From Ophiothrix spiculata (taxonomy: Eukaryota; Echinodermata; Ophiuroidea; Amphilepidida; Ophiotrichidae): a stretch of DNA of 48,721 bases. Positions 20,961-31,776 of the stretch are shown here, piece after piece; the stretch's first letter is position 1, and each line of letters opens with the position of its first letter. Below the pieces are notes generated by a model that was not told the DNA's origin, ran no database searches, and saw nothing but the letters and a program-made list of their open reading frames with translations. A program made the translations under genes and the position numbers. The DNA is taken from the NCBI GenBank assembly GCA_000969725.1, contig JXSR01S011400.1. One strand, given 5' to 3'.

Positions 20961-23060
20961 TCCATTTTTGACCTTCATGCTGTTGGTTCTTATCTTTACT
21001 TGAAGTTACTTTACCTATATGTGATGGAAATGTTTTGGAATGCTGTTTGTCTCGGAGGGGGGGGGGGCTACTTGCTACTTAGTACAAATGGGGTTATCAG
21101 GGAGGGGGGATCTGCCACAAATTTGGGTGGCAAAATCAGGCTCTCTATTAATATTTCAATCGGTCATTTTACTTTGCAAAATATGGTATTTTGATGGGTT
21201 TTCTTTTCGGCACAAATTAGAGCATTTCATCACAAAAGATGAGAAAATTTGTGCTAAGATAGCACTATTTTGGGCAAGATATGCAACTTTTGAATAAATT
21301 TGACTCAAAATTTAAGAGATTTTGTATATGGATGAGTCCCTTTTTCTTGAAAATTGGTATATGGATTGTTGGCTTTTCAAATTTTGCAGAGGCACTTTCC
21401 TACCCAAACCAAATTCCATTAACCCTCAGGGTTCATCTTGACTTCAGCCCACTAGTTATAACTGATACAATTGTTGTACATCTCAACAACTGACTTAAAG
21501 TTGATGTATCCCTTAAGGTTTATTTTGCCAACAGAGGTTGTTTCCAGATAAAAGTCAAATAAATTGACATGGTTACCATAGTTACGATGTATTTAATGAA
21601 CCATGATTATCTCCTGCTGAAGCCCAATTTGTAACACAACCTCCGACTGTTTACCAATTTGTGTCAGTATCAAATGTTTTTAGATACAGTGCCCAGATGT
21701 AAACCATCAGTAATGTGTCAAAAGTCTTTCTATTCTGTAAAGATTTTCAATAATTCAAATCGAAGACACACTTGTTTTCCATACGGTTTAGGCAGTTCTT
21801 TCTGCTGCCTTCCTCAATGGATTGTGTTGGTACTTGATCCAGCTGGATGGCGTATTGTGACTTCATCTGGATCAATTCATTGAGGATAAATAGACTAAGT
21901 TGAAAGACTCATACTCGTGAACTTTCAACTTGGTCATTTTTTCCTCAATCAATTCCCCTGTCACAAGCCTTGCCCAATGTGCCCTCAATTTCCCCCACTT
22001 TCAGTCATGACACAAATTTCACACTCATTTACCCTTTGCTTTTGATAATTTCAACGTAAAATGTCAAAAATGCCAATTTTAAGATACATAAATTTCCAGT
22101 CAAAATTGGCCATTTTTGCACCAGCAAATATATAGATTTTTGGTTTCTTACTAAAATTAGTAGATTTGATGAAAGTTTTTCACACGCTACATACAGCTAT
22201 GTACGCATTACCAATAAGTTCCATAATTTTACCTCCAACTCTTTTTGCTCAACAATTTTTTGCCTTTAAATGTTTCCTGTGCCTCCAGTTTGATCCCCCT
22301 CCCACTTTGACAATTCTTGCGCCCCACTCATAGATGGCAGAAGCAGGCATGTTCCCCCCTAAATTTCACGAGGGAGGAGGGGGGGGGGGACAGAGCCCTG
22401 AAGAAATAAAGAAGAAAGAAAGAAAAGGAAGGGAAATTAAAAATTTCCCTTTGTTTTGATAATTTAAATGTAACAAATCTTAAAAATTTTGCGCGCTTCA
22501 CATGAATTTTCAGTTATTATGTCAATTTTCAGTAAAAATTTGTCATTGTTGAACAAATTTCAAGATTTTTTAACAATTTGTATCTGAAATTAACCGATTT
22601 ATCATATTTTTTTGCGCGCGAATATCATAATTTTCCTCCAACCATTTTCGCTCAAAAAAAAAAAAAAAATAGCCGCCTCCCCTTATATTTGAACCATCAG
22701 CCGCCACTGGCCCCACTGAATTGGTTTGAGTGGTTTAGGATGGATTGGATGGTGGAGATAATCTTTAAATTACATGAGCAGCAAAGCTGTCTGATGCCCA
22801 TGATTTTGGTATGGACATCTTTGTCATTTGTCAACTAAATTAAATTATCAATAAAGTAGAATTGAAACCCTACAAATTCATCCTTATAACATATAACATT
22901 CATTTGAATAAAGTTATAATGCAGATTTTTATTCTTGGTGTGAATAATTTTGACTTGCAATTCATGAGCAGGACTATGATATAATACTATAGCATGACAT
23001 GTTTGCAGTGTTCCATTGCTTTTTAGATTCCTTAGAATGCTTATACTTGACCTGATAAAC
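20961..23060. other. intron sequence with decayed G-run repeats
   Basis: Contains G-rich patches (about 21,050 and 22,375) and two diverged copies of one repeat at about 21,960-22,330 and 22,410-22,700 (shared tttgataattt, cataattttcctccaac-type words). Frames here (for example 21,000-21,493 and 22,578-22,838) match no protein family I recognise. Confidence 0.5.
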
Positions 23061-23415
23061 TTATGCTATGGTCACATAACACCGACTGGTGTCTGGATAT
23101 CAGAAGGAAGCCACGATGCCAAAATATCTGTTTGAAATCGATGTGACATTAGTGAATGCTTGCATTGCCCGGTCGGTCAGCGGTCGACCGCCGGTTGCTA
23201 TTGGACCATAACTGAAGACATCATTAACAAGCTATACAAGGTTTATACTCTAAGTTAAATTCTTGCGGCATACTTTCGGCATCTTTACGGCTCATGGACA
23301 ACGCCAGTTCCCCACACAGACACCCAATCACTTGCCGATGTCCGCTGAATTTTAACCAGTATGATGCCATAGATACATCATAGCCTCGCCACAAGGTTAT
23401 GTGACCAGGGTATTA
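23061..23415. mobile_element. MITE family TGCTATGGTCACATAAC, copy 1
   Basis: Ends tgctatggtcacataac and gttatgtgaccagggtatta. The inside shares gcattgccc.gtcggtca and tattggaccataact with copy 2 at 40,921-41,250. Confidence 0.88.
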
Positions 23416-23959
23416 GCATTGTATGTTCATGAATCAGTTAGTTAGCATTCCTTGTATTTCTGGCTTGAACTGCATTTTGGAAGCTGGAATGTTTGTGAAG
23501 ATGCCCTGGCCTGATATTCACAATCTACAACAACGTCTAAGCTCTTCAATACAATTTATTTAACCATCATTTTGTATGACTACATATGTGGGTCATTTTC
23601 TTGGCAATGGAAAATGAAATCAATTCATGTTACACCTCTGCTATGAAGAATATATCAAATGATTTGACAGAATGAACAATGCTGCCATATACTATGTCAC
23701 CTGGGCTTCACCACTTGTTTAGAAAATCTGATCTGAATCTCATATCAGTTAAAGAATCTGGCCATGTGATTTAAGTTGAATACCTTAAAATGAACCAAGC
23801 AAGAAGTACGCAATATTCTTCCACCTCAACAGAGGAAGAAGGATCCTTGAAGATGGCATACATCCTTCATTTATGGCTCATTTTCCTCGTTGCTGGAGGA
23901 AGGCTTGTAGTCACCTGCTCAGTAACCAACTGATTGTATTTTTTTGTCAATCCTTATAG

Positions 23960-24250
23960 GATAAAGCTTCACCTGTTTTATGCCATACGTTTTTGCGTTT
24001 TGGAGGGTTTTGTTTTAAGTTTTGCTAATATCATGTAAAATCAGCCATTTAACAATTTGTTGAAACTTTTTTAGAAAATTCGATTTTTCTCACTTATTTT
24101 TTTCAGATTTTTGGCTTATTTTAGGCCAATTTTAACCTCTAGAAAAAAAGGTCCACCACTCTGTTAGGGTGGGGGTTCGTCGCCTTATGGATAGCAGCAC
24201 AGATTGATCATTCTGACATCAGAGAGTTACGGAGCAGGCGACTACATGTT
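23960..24250 (+). pseudogene. split, dead copy of ankyrin exon 3 with its acceptor
   Basis: At 23,960 ataggataaagcttcacct repeats the exon 3 acceptor and first codons. After about 205 bp of unrelated DNA, ttatggatagcagcacagat at 24,186 resumes the exon exactly where it left off and continues through attctgacatcagagagtta with small deletions. The preceding intron (taaccaactgattg...) is duplicated too. The copy cannot encode a repeat because of the insertion and frame loss. Confidence 0.82.
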
Positions 24251-24376
24251 TCCTCCATTAACAGGATCATGAGCGATTTCACACAACTTTCCCAGATTTA
24301 ACTGATCAAACTTGTAGAACTTTGCCTGTTCCATAACCGACTGATGATGGTTTGTATTTTGGTTTTATTTCGGTAG

Positions 24377-24475
24377 GATAAAGCATCACCTTTATGGATA
24401 GCAGCACAGATGGGGCATTCTGACATCATCAGAGAGTTACTTGCATCAGGAGCTGTTGTGGATGCTGCCAGAGAG
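24377..24475 (+). CDS. ANKRD29: ankyrin repeat exon 3 of window
   Basis: This 99-nt, phase 0 exon follows acceptor ttttatttcggtag and ends in GAG before donor GTAAGA. It encodes DKASPLWIAAQMGHSDIIRE and ends GAVVDAARE. The PLWIAAQMGHS core is nearly identical to the PLWIASQMGHS repeat I recall in vertebrate ANKRD29, the single best match for assigning the gene. The acceptor is slightly weak because purines interrupt the tract just before the AG. A broken copy of the same exon with its acceptor lies 130-420 bp upstream and is annotated separately as a pseudo-exon. Confidence 0.9.
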
Positions 24476-24950
24476 GTAAGAGAACTCAAATAATCTCACC
24501 CCTTTGGGTTTATGATCAAAGACATTCACTAGCTTGGTGACATTTACTCTTGATATTCCTCTGACTTAATCGCTGAAATAGAGAGCAAAGAGAGCTCTCA
24601 TTGCGCTAATATTTTTTAAATTGATGAAAGCAATTAATTGTTACTTGTGCATCTTGAAGTGATGTAATCAAAATAAACAAACACAAGATTATTCGGAGCA
24701 ATCTTTGCTTCCACTCAATCTGAATTGTAGTGAATGTCATGATATTTGTTAAGCAAATGTCGCTTCCTGTTTCCTCAGTAGTGTGAACGAATGTCACCCG
24801 GGCGAGCGAATATGTTTGGTCACCAAACCTTCAGAAAATTTTAAAGATATTCCAGCCAAGATTTGATTCCCAGTGAAGTAAAATGTCCACTTAAGTTGTT
24901 AAAAAATCTTTGAAAACAATTCTCAGACAAGTCTTGATCATCTTGTTTTA
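24476..24950. other. intron sequence after exon 3, nothing recognised
   Basis: No coding or repeat signal that I could assign. Confidence 0.4.
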
Positions 24951-24956
24951 TTCTCC

Positions 24957-25590
24957 TTAAAGGTGTAGGAGCCGATCACATTCTCATCCCACAGGTCTCA
25001 ACTAGAAGTAGTGCTTTTTTATGTCAATTGAAGCCCATATTTTTCTGATTATAAATCCAAAATTTTACAAATTCATTATAGTTTTGAAGATAGGTATAAA
25101 ACGTTCAAGTTTTGGTATACCTTTTTTTATTTCTTCTGTATTTACATTAACAGCGTCATCCCCAGAGTTACATACTTATTTTTCCTCAACAAAAATTGGT
25201 TCAAAATTGGCCCAAAATGATTTTTTTGGTGATTTTTGGCCTATTTAGGCCTAATTTTTGCAATATTTCAAAAAGTAAGTCAAAAATCAAAAAATTGAGA
25301 AATCCGTTCCTAGACATGTGTTTCTAGATTCTAAAAAGCATTTGAGGTCCAACTTTTATTATTTTTTTTCAAAATTTAGTTAGGTTGTTTACAAATATAG
25401 TGGTCCAAGAACAAGGTGTTTTTTTAACCTTGGTCCAAAATCATACATTTTGGTCCAAAACTGACCTAACCACCATCTTCTACATGAAAATCCACATCTA
25501 GAAATGTATACTTTTATTGGATTTACTTATCGGTTGCTGAGTTACAAAGCGTAAAATATTTCAGAAAATGAGGGGTTAACTGTGCCCTTA
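24957..25590. repeat. possible TTAA-flanked repeat
   Basis: Begins ttaaaggtgtaggagccg and ends gttaactgtgcccttaa. The ends are only partly inverted, with TTAA at both edges. AT-rich body with a repeated tttggtccaaaa motif near 25,400-25,460. Confidence 0.35.
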
Positions 25591-25734
25591 ATACTAAATT
25601 TTACCACTTTCATTTTTAAAAAGAAATAAACTTTGATACGAATAGGAATCTAGATACTGGCAATCTCTACCCCGTGAAGTTAAACGCAGTATTTGCATTT
25701 GAAAAGCATAGCAGATACTTCCATTAAATTTTGA

Positions 25735-25850
25735 GATATGTATGAAAAGGTGTCTAATTATGGTGACCAAAATTAATTTATACAGTGACGTACAGGCGGC
25801 TTTAAAATACAAAGCAGCCAATAAAATCAAAACGGTTTGTCTGATTCACC
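25735..25850 (+). repeat. diverged relative of the 5.3/8.1-kb repeat
   Basis: Order of blocks (ctaattatggtgac, atacaggcggc-like, aaaatacaaa, aaaatcaaaac) parallels ccataatcaattg, ataggcagct, gaaatacaaaattg and aaaatcaaaac at 8,190-8,265. Weak but collinear. Confidence 0.45.
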
Positions 25851-27062
25851 TGAAATTTGAACCTTACACCACTTGAAATCGGACAAGCTCCTCTAAAAGA
25901 TGATTTTCCACCCAATTCATTCCTTAGCAAACTGTTGACAGTGTTTCTATTTTCCTAAATTTTTCAAATTTAGAATGTGCAGTTGTCGTTTTAAAATGAC
26001 TTGATTGGTTAGAAATGTTAAATGCATCCAAAAGCATGATATATTTACCAAAATAGTTTGGTAGATGCAAAACAGCTTTAATTTTGAAAATTTAACAATT
26101 TATTTCTAGAAACACTATCACTTAATTTTTACATTGCCGGTGATCTCTTGTATTTTATGTATTTAAATAGGAATGTTTATAATGGATATAAGTTTGCAAT
26201 TGGAAGTGCTTTCTAAAAATGCAATAAAATCAGTTAAGTGTCACGGAAAGTTGAAGTTCACATTGATGATCGTCGCTAATGCCTTAAAGTAATGAAAGAG
26301 AATTGATCATCTGCTCATTTGTACAAGATTTCTGAAAAGGAAGTAGCTTGCAATACTCAAACTGCATTTTTACTGTGTTGGGCAGATCTAGGGGAAGCCC
26401 CTGCAATGTTGTAAAAATCGATAGCGACCCTCTCAACATCACCAGCCCCTCAAAAATAATTTTGAATATGTAATGTAAAGATCCGGGCTAATTGAGTAAG
26501 CAAATAGCTAAAAACCTGGTGATCTATACACAATCCAACTGCATGTTTGGACTATCACTATGATCAGAGTGAAGGTGTATGAACATGGTACCGCTTAAAG
26601 CTACCTAAATGAAGATGTCTCATTCTAAGTTAATTGATCATTTTACCTAAAGTGCTATATTTAGCCCAAGAAATGGTTTGACTATGTCTGCGGAAAGAGA
26701 AGCTGTCTGTATATATTGAATTACCAGACAGCGGGAATTGAAGACAGTCTGGATGGCCCACGACCTGAATGTGAAATGATGTATCACAAACATTTTGTGT
26801 ATGTTTTGATCAAGAAAGATTTTTCAATCCAATTTGCTTAGAACAATAATTTTGTTGAAAAGATGTGTATTTCTGCACATCGCAGCTCTCATTCTGAAAG
26901 ATAAAATACTTTTGTCAGATGTATGTGCCCTGGGGTTGGGGTTGGGGAATAGCTCTAAAATATGGTATTAATTGATGGTCGATGGTAAAGGGAATTAGAA
27001 TCTCTCTTGAAATGGACCCTTTGAAGCTGTAATTTCCACGACAATTATTTACAAAATTAAAA
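25851..27062. other. intron sequence, nothing recognised
   Basis: No ankyrin exon, RNA gene or clear repeat was identified by eye in this 1.2 kb. Confidence 0.45.
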
Positions 27063-27333
27063 ATGGAAAATCACCATCCGGTCATCCAATCTATGGGAGA
27101 CAGGTATGGTTATAACCTTGCTGATGTCAAGTACATTACATTGCCATTCGCTGATGATTTCTGTTTGATCATGTCAGATAAAATATCACCACCAAAAAAT
27201 CGTGAATAAGATTTTCAACATCACTTCATCCATGAACTTGACTCTCAAACCAGTCAAATGCAAATCCATTTCCATCCGATCATGGAAATCTGATACATGT
27301 ACTTTTACCCTGGGTGATAATACTCTTAATTAG
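27063..27333 (+). pseudogene. non-LTR retrotransposon reverse transcriptase fragment
   Basis: One frame from 27,063 reads ...GDRYGYNLADVKYITLPF, then ADDFCLIMSDK, to a stop at 27,207. FADD is the catalytic motif of the reverse-transcriptase palm (YADD/FADD). After a frame change, 27,202-27,330 reads VNKIFNITSSMNLTLKPVKC, then KSISIRSWKSDT and FTLGDNTLN, the region that normally follows the palm (the LKP-KCKS block). The two pieces belong together and are separated by a frameshift, so the gene is dead. It lies in the intron between exons 3 and 4. Confidence 0.88.
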
Positions 27334-27454
27334 TCTCATTAGTGAAAACCGCTTAACATTCTGGCGAGAGTTCATAAAGCCCCTAGTTCAGCAAGGAAAT
27401 TTTCTTAAGATCATCGAGATTGAAAAGAGCGATCTCACATGGAGATCGATAATA

Positions 27455-27775
27455 TATGATCTGTCGAAGCGGTAATTCCCTCGCCTTGCACAAATAAGGT
27501 CCCGGATTCGATTCCTGCACCCGGCGCTTTATGTACATTTGGATTTCAGTCCATGTTCGCTTCCGCAGGCTTTTCTCCAGATACTCCAGTCCAGATTCCT
27601 CCTGCATTCAAAACTTAATTTGAAAAACATCTTGGAGCCCTGTTGAAGATAAGCTTCCTTGAGCTTACTTGGTACCAAGCAACAAGTTGGGTTACCTTGG
27701 TGAAAGCCTAAACAAGGTGATTGGCATTGTTATTCTTGATGCTCAATAAAGGTTGAAATAATAATATATGCGTGT
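27455..27775 (+). mobile_element. tRNA-derived SINE, copy 2
   Basis: Head gaagcggtaattccctcgcc and B box ggattcgattcct, body tcagtccatgttcgcttccg and tctccagatactccag, then a longer 3' part (aagcttccttgagcttac) ending caataaaggttgaaataata. Collinear with copy 1 on the opposite strand at 15,583-15,841. It lies about 120 bp after the reverse transcriptase remnant; any link between them is unproven. Confidence 0.85.
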
Positions 27776-27971
27776 GATGAGCCAAGATCCACTTGCATAG
27801 TTTCTGAACTGGTTGACATAGCTCATAACTCATATTTTTCAAAGAATTTTCAGAGTTACAGAAATGAATGTGTTTGTTCATTAATGTTTTAATGTGTACT
27901 GTACTTATTTCAGAAGATTTTGTGCTTTGTAAGAAACATTTATTATTTTTATTATTACTGTCATGTTACAG

Positions 27972-28067
27972 GATGGTGCCACTCCTTTATTCAAGGCAGC
28001 ACATAAGGGCCACATAGACTGTGTCGCAGACTTAGTAAGCAATGGGGCTTCACTGGGATTACTTGAG
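27972..28067 (+). CDS. ANKRD29: ankyrin repeat exon 4 of window (32 residues)
   Basis: This 96-nt, phase 0 exon lies between acceptor ttactgtcatgttacag and donor GTATGT. It encodes DGATPLFKAAHKGHIDCVAD and ends NGASLGLLE. It is one residue shorter than a canonical 33-residue repeat. The equivalent vertebrate ANKRD29 repeat, from memory, is also 32 long and ends TLGILK, so the shortened form looks like an old shared character rather than local damage. The 3' two thirds of this exon together with its splice donor are amplified eight more times immediately downstream. Confidence 0.9.
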
Positions 28068-28960
28068 GTATGTATGAAAGGAGCGGAGGGCGGGGAAGGG
28101 GGATAGAGCACATCGAGGGCCACATAAGATTGTATCGCAGACTTAATCTGCAATGGGGTGTCACTGGGGCTACTTGAGGTGTGTATGAAAGGAGCGGAGC
28201 GCTGGGAAGGGGGGATAGAGCACATGAGGGCCACATAAGATTGTATCGCAGAGTTAATCTGCAATGGGGCGTCACTGGGGCTACTTGAGGTATATATGAA
28301 AGGAGCGGAGCGCGGGGAAGGGGGGATAGAGCACATGAGGGCCACATAAGATTGTATCGCAGACTTAATCTGCAATGGGGCGTCACTGGGGCTACTTGAG
28401 GTATGTATGAAAGGAGCGGAGCGCTGGGAAGGGGGGATAGAGCACATGAGGGCCACATAAGATTGTATCGCAGAGTTAATCTGCAATGGGGCATCACTGG
28501 GGCTACTTGAGGTATGTATGAAAGGAGCGGAGCGCTGGGAAGGAGGGATAGAGCACATGAGGGCCACATAAGATTGTATCGCTGACTTAATCTGCAATGG
28601 AGCGTCACTGGGGCTACTTGAGGTATGTATGAAAGGAGCGGAGCGCGGGGAAGGGGGGATAGAGCACATGAGGGCCACATAAGATTGTATCGCTGACTTA
28701 ATCTGCAATGGGGCATCACTGGGGCTACTTGAAGTATGTATGAATGGAATACGGGGGAGGAGGGATAGAGCAAATAAGGGCGTCATACACTATGTTGCAT
28801 ACTTAGTCAGTATTGGGGCATCATTGGGACTACTTGTATGTAGGAATAGAGCATGGGGGAGGGGGTAGAGCACATAAGGGCCACATAGAGTGTGTCACAG
28901 ACTTAGTACTGGGGATTCACTGGGACTACTGGAGGTATGTGGTCATGCGTTATATATTGG
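28007..28960 (+). repeat. tandem array of exon 4 3' part plus splice donor
   Basis: The word gggccacata... starts at 28,007 in the real exon and again at 28,117, 28,228, 28,339, 28,450, 28,561, 28,672, 28,778 and 28,878: eight extra copies, period 110-111 until the last two. Each unit carries the last 60 nt of the exon, the donor (gaggtatgtatg in most) and about 45 nt of intron. The first six copies share a 1-nt insertion (cacataagattg), so they derive from one another. After it the frame still reads ADLICNGASLGLLE. The last two lack that insertion and are closer to the exon there. Confidence 0.93.
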
Positions 28961-30520
28961 GTAACCTAATAAAGCGGTGCAGTAACACATTCCCTTACTG
29001 CACTTTGTTTTTCATGTCGTAATTCCCTTAATTTATGATATAAATTAGTAAATTTGGTATCATATGAGAGGGGAATAAATATATTTTGATAAAATGAAAA
29101 CTGTATGTGTTTAGCTAATTTGGTTTTTAATTGGGATTAGTTAATGTGTTAATTAAACAAAGCGGTGCAGGATGCGGAGCCGCAGGAGGCGGAGCCAGTG
29201 AATCATATAATTGGGCGCTTCTCCCACATACTTGCATAGATTTTCATAAGATTCGGACACAATGATATCATGGTAAGGGTACACATGTGACATAAAGATA
29301 AATGGAATTGAAGGTGATCTGGGTCATCTAGGGTCAAAAAACCTCTATGGTCAAGATAGGTAGAAGTGGTTAGAAAATATGTCACTATTTCCACATACAT
29401 TCATGAATTTTCATAAGACTCGAGTACTAGGATACACCTCTAGTGGGTTGACATGTGGCATGACCGATTGGGGGTAAAAGTATTTTTAGGGGTCATATGG
29501 GGTCATTATTTGTTTTAAGTTTAATCACCCTGAATAAGCGATTAGATAATTAATGAAAAACTAAAAAATAGGTCATCTGGAAGATATTGGGTGGTACTTG
29601 TGATGTATGTAGCTATATTGAATATTAAGCAAGTTCTTGGTTACAAAAATGGCATCTGAAAAAAAATATATATATTTTTGAATTATTTGAATGTTGCACC
29701 CGGTATATTTTCTGCACACCCTGTATAATGACCTTGAAACTATAATAGGATGATTCCTTCCTTTTTACCCTTCGCGCCTGTCATACCTACCACTTTCAAA
29801 GTTGAGTGCCCCCCAGGCATCATGCATGCCAAGCCTGAGGCTAGGGGGTTCACTCGCTCCTAAATTTTCAAAAATTAAGGAGACAAAAGAAAAAAGAGAA
29901 AGGAGAAAAGAAAAAGAGAGGAAAAATAGAAGAGACAAAGACCATGCTTATAAAGCCCGTAAAAGGATTGCACCCCTTCATAGCATCACTGGCAGTCACA
30001 ATTCCTGTGTGGAGCTGATATTCTGGATTGTTTTGAACAAATCTCTGGCTACATCCCTGCATACTTCTTTTAGCGCCAAATGGTGCAAATTGCATCAATC
30101 ATATGATTTCATTAATAGCTGCCTTATAGCAACATTTTTGAAATGTCAAGTTTAGATGCATAACCAATCATAAAAACATCCATATTTTTCCAAAACTTTT
30201 ATTGCTTATGAATAAACTGATCAATTCTGTAAGTAGATCATGTATACAAATAGTAATCATAAGAAAAATGTGTCATTCAGGGAAACAATCAAATTTAACA
30301 AAAAGCAGCTATCAATGAAAATACCAATTTTTTGTCATCAACGCTCTAAGAGTTAAGTACACTGACTCACTAATGACCACTTTTTACCACTTGTGTATTA
30401 AGTACCCTTCCAAATATACTTTTTTTAAACATTATTGCACTCCATCTTCACTGTATGTTTGAACAAAACAAGAGATACCATTCACATACATTTGCTTGAT
30501 CCTTGAACCTGTATTAATGT
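28961..30520. other. intron 4 remainder, decayed repeats
   Basis: A pair of diverged direct repeats about 170 bp apart (29,219-29,300 and 29,388-29,460; shared attttcataaga.tcg) and a fragment at 29,770-29,820 (ctgtcatacctaccactttc) of the CCCGGGGGGCACTCA-ended family. A polypurine tract follows at 29,877-29,945. No gene. Confidence 0.55.
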
Positions 30521-30530
30521 TATTTTTCAG

Positions 30531-30629
30531 AATGGAGAGAGTGCCTTGCATGCTGCAGCATTGTTTGGACATCTCAAAGTGGTCAAACAACTGGTCACAG
30601 CTGGCGCAGATGTCACGCTACAAAATAAG
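30531..30629 (+). CDS. ANKRD29: ankyrin repeat exon 5 of window
   Basis: This 99-nt, phase 0 exon follows acceptor tgttatttttcag and ends in AAG before donor GTCAGT. It encodes NGESALHAAALFGHLKVVKQ and ends GADVTLQNK, matching the vertebrate pattern NGTSALHAA and SLRNK as I recall it. GTCAGT is a weak donor (C at +3). The frame does not stop at the donor: it continues open for 16 full 21-bp repeat units to a stronger GTAAGT donor at 30,966, also phase 0. Which donor is used cannot be told from sequence alone. Confidence 0.9.
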
Positions 30630-30965
30630 GTCAGTATTGTACAAAATAAGGTCATTATGGTACAAAATAAGATCAGTATGATACAAAATAAGATCAGTAT
30701 GGTACAAAATATGGTCAGTATTATACAAAATAAGGTCATTATGGTACAAAATAAGATCAGTATGGTACAAAATAAGGTCAGCATGGTACAAAATATGGTC
30801 AGTATTGTACAAAATAAGGTCAGCATGGTACAAAATATGGTCAGTATTGTACAAAATAAGGTCAGTATAGTACAAAATAAGGTCAGCATGGTACAAAATA
30901 AGATCAGTATGGTACAAAATAAGGTCAGCATGGTACAAAATATGGTCAGTATTGTACAAAATAAG

Positions 30966-30971
30966 GTAAGT
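30966..30971 (+). promoter_or_regulatory. candidate alternative 5' splice site GTAAGT
   Basis: Unit 17 of the minisatellite reads aag|gtaagtatgg instead of gtcagt, a consensus donor. Using it would extend exon 5 by 336 nt (112 residues, 16 heptads) in phase 0, compatible with the next exon at 32,732. Use is not shown by sequence alone. Confidence 0.5.
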
Positions 30972-31048
30972 ATGGTACAAAATATGGTCAGTATTGTACA
31001 AAATAAGGTCAGTATGGTACAAAATAAGATCAGTATGGTACAAAAAAA

Positions 31049-31128
31049 GAGTGCCACATGCAGCAGCATTGTTTGGATATCTTAAAGTGGTCAAACAACT
31101 GGTCGCAGATGTCATGCTACAAAATAAG
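31049..31128 (+). pseudogene. partial exon 5 copy a within minisatellite
   Basis: Starts gagtgccacatgcagcagc and ends ctacaaaataag. Relative to exon 5 it lacks 2 nt near the start and 9 nt (codons A-G-A region), leaving HAAALFGYLKVVKQLVADVM readable in a shifted frame. Confidence 0.92.
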
Positions 31129-31529
31129 GTCAGTATTGTACAAAATAAGATCAGTATGGTACAAAATAAGGTCAGTATGGCACAAAATAAGATCAGTATG
31201 GTACAAAATAAGATCAGTATAGTACAAAATAAGGTCAGTATTGTACAAAATAAGATCAGTATAGTACAAAATAAGGTCATGGTACAAAATAAGATCAGTA
31301 TGATACAAAATAAGATCGGTATGGTACAAAATATGGTCAGTATTGTACAAAATAAGGTCAGTATTGTACAAAATAAGTAAGATCAGTATGGTACAAAATA
31401 AGGTCAGTATGGTACAAAATAATATCAGTATGGTACAAAATAAGATCAGTATGGTACAAAATATGGTCAGTATTGTACAAAATAAGGTCAGTATGGTACA
31501 AAATAAGATCAGTTTGGTACAAAAAAAAA

Positions 31530-31609
31530 GAGTGCCACATGCAGCAGCATTGTTTGGATATCTTAAAGTGGTCAAACAACTGGTCACAGCTGTCACGCTA
31601 CAAAATAAG
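31530..31609 (+). pseudogene. partial exon 5 copy b within minisatellite
   Basis: Same start (gagtgccacatgcagcagc) and same 2-nt loss as copy a, but ggtcacagctgtcacgctac is closer to the exon at its 3' end, implying exchange between copies. Confidence 0.9.
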
Positions 31610-31776
31610 GTCAGTATTGTACAAAATAAGGTCATTATGGTACAAAATAAGATCAGTATGGTACAAAATATGGTCAGTATTGTACAACATAAGGTCTGTA
31701 CGGTACAAAATATGGTCAGTATTGTACAAAATAAGGTCAGTATGGTACAAAATAAGATCAGTATGGTACAAAAAAA

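Noticed and set aside
27905-28786. Long minus-strand open frames (293 and 260 codons) with a 37-residue repeat
   Set aside because: They are the antisense of the 111-bp exon 4 array. The period is a multiple of three and lacks stops by chance, so the frame stays open. No minus-strand gene signals exist.
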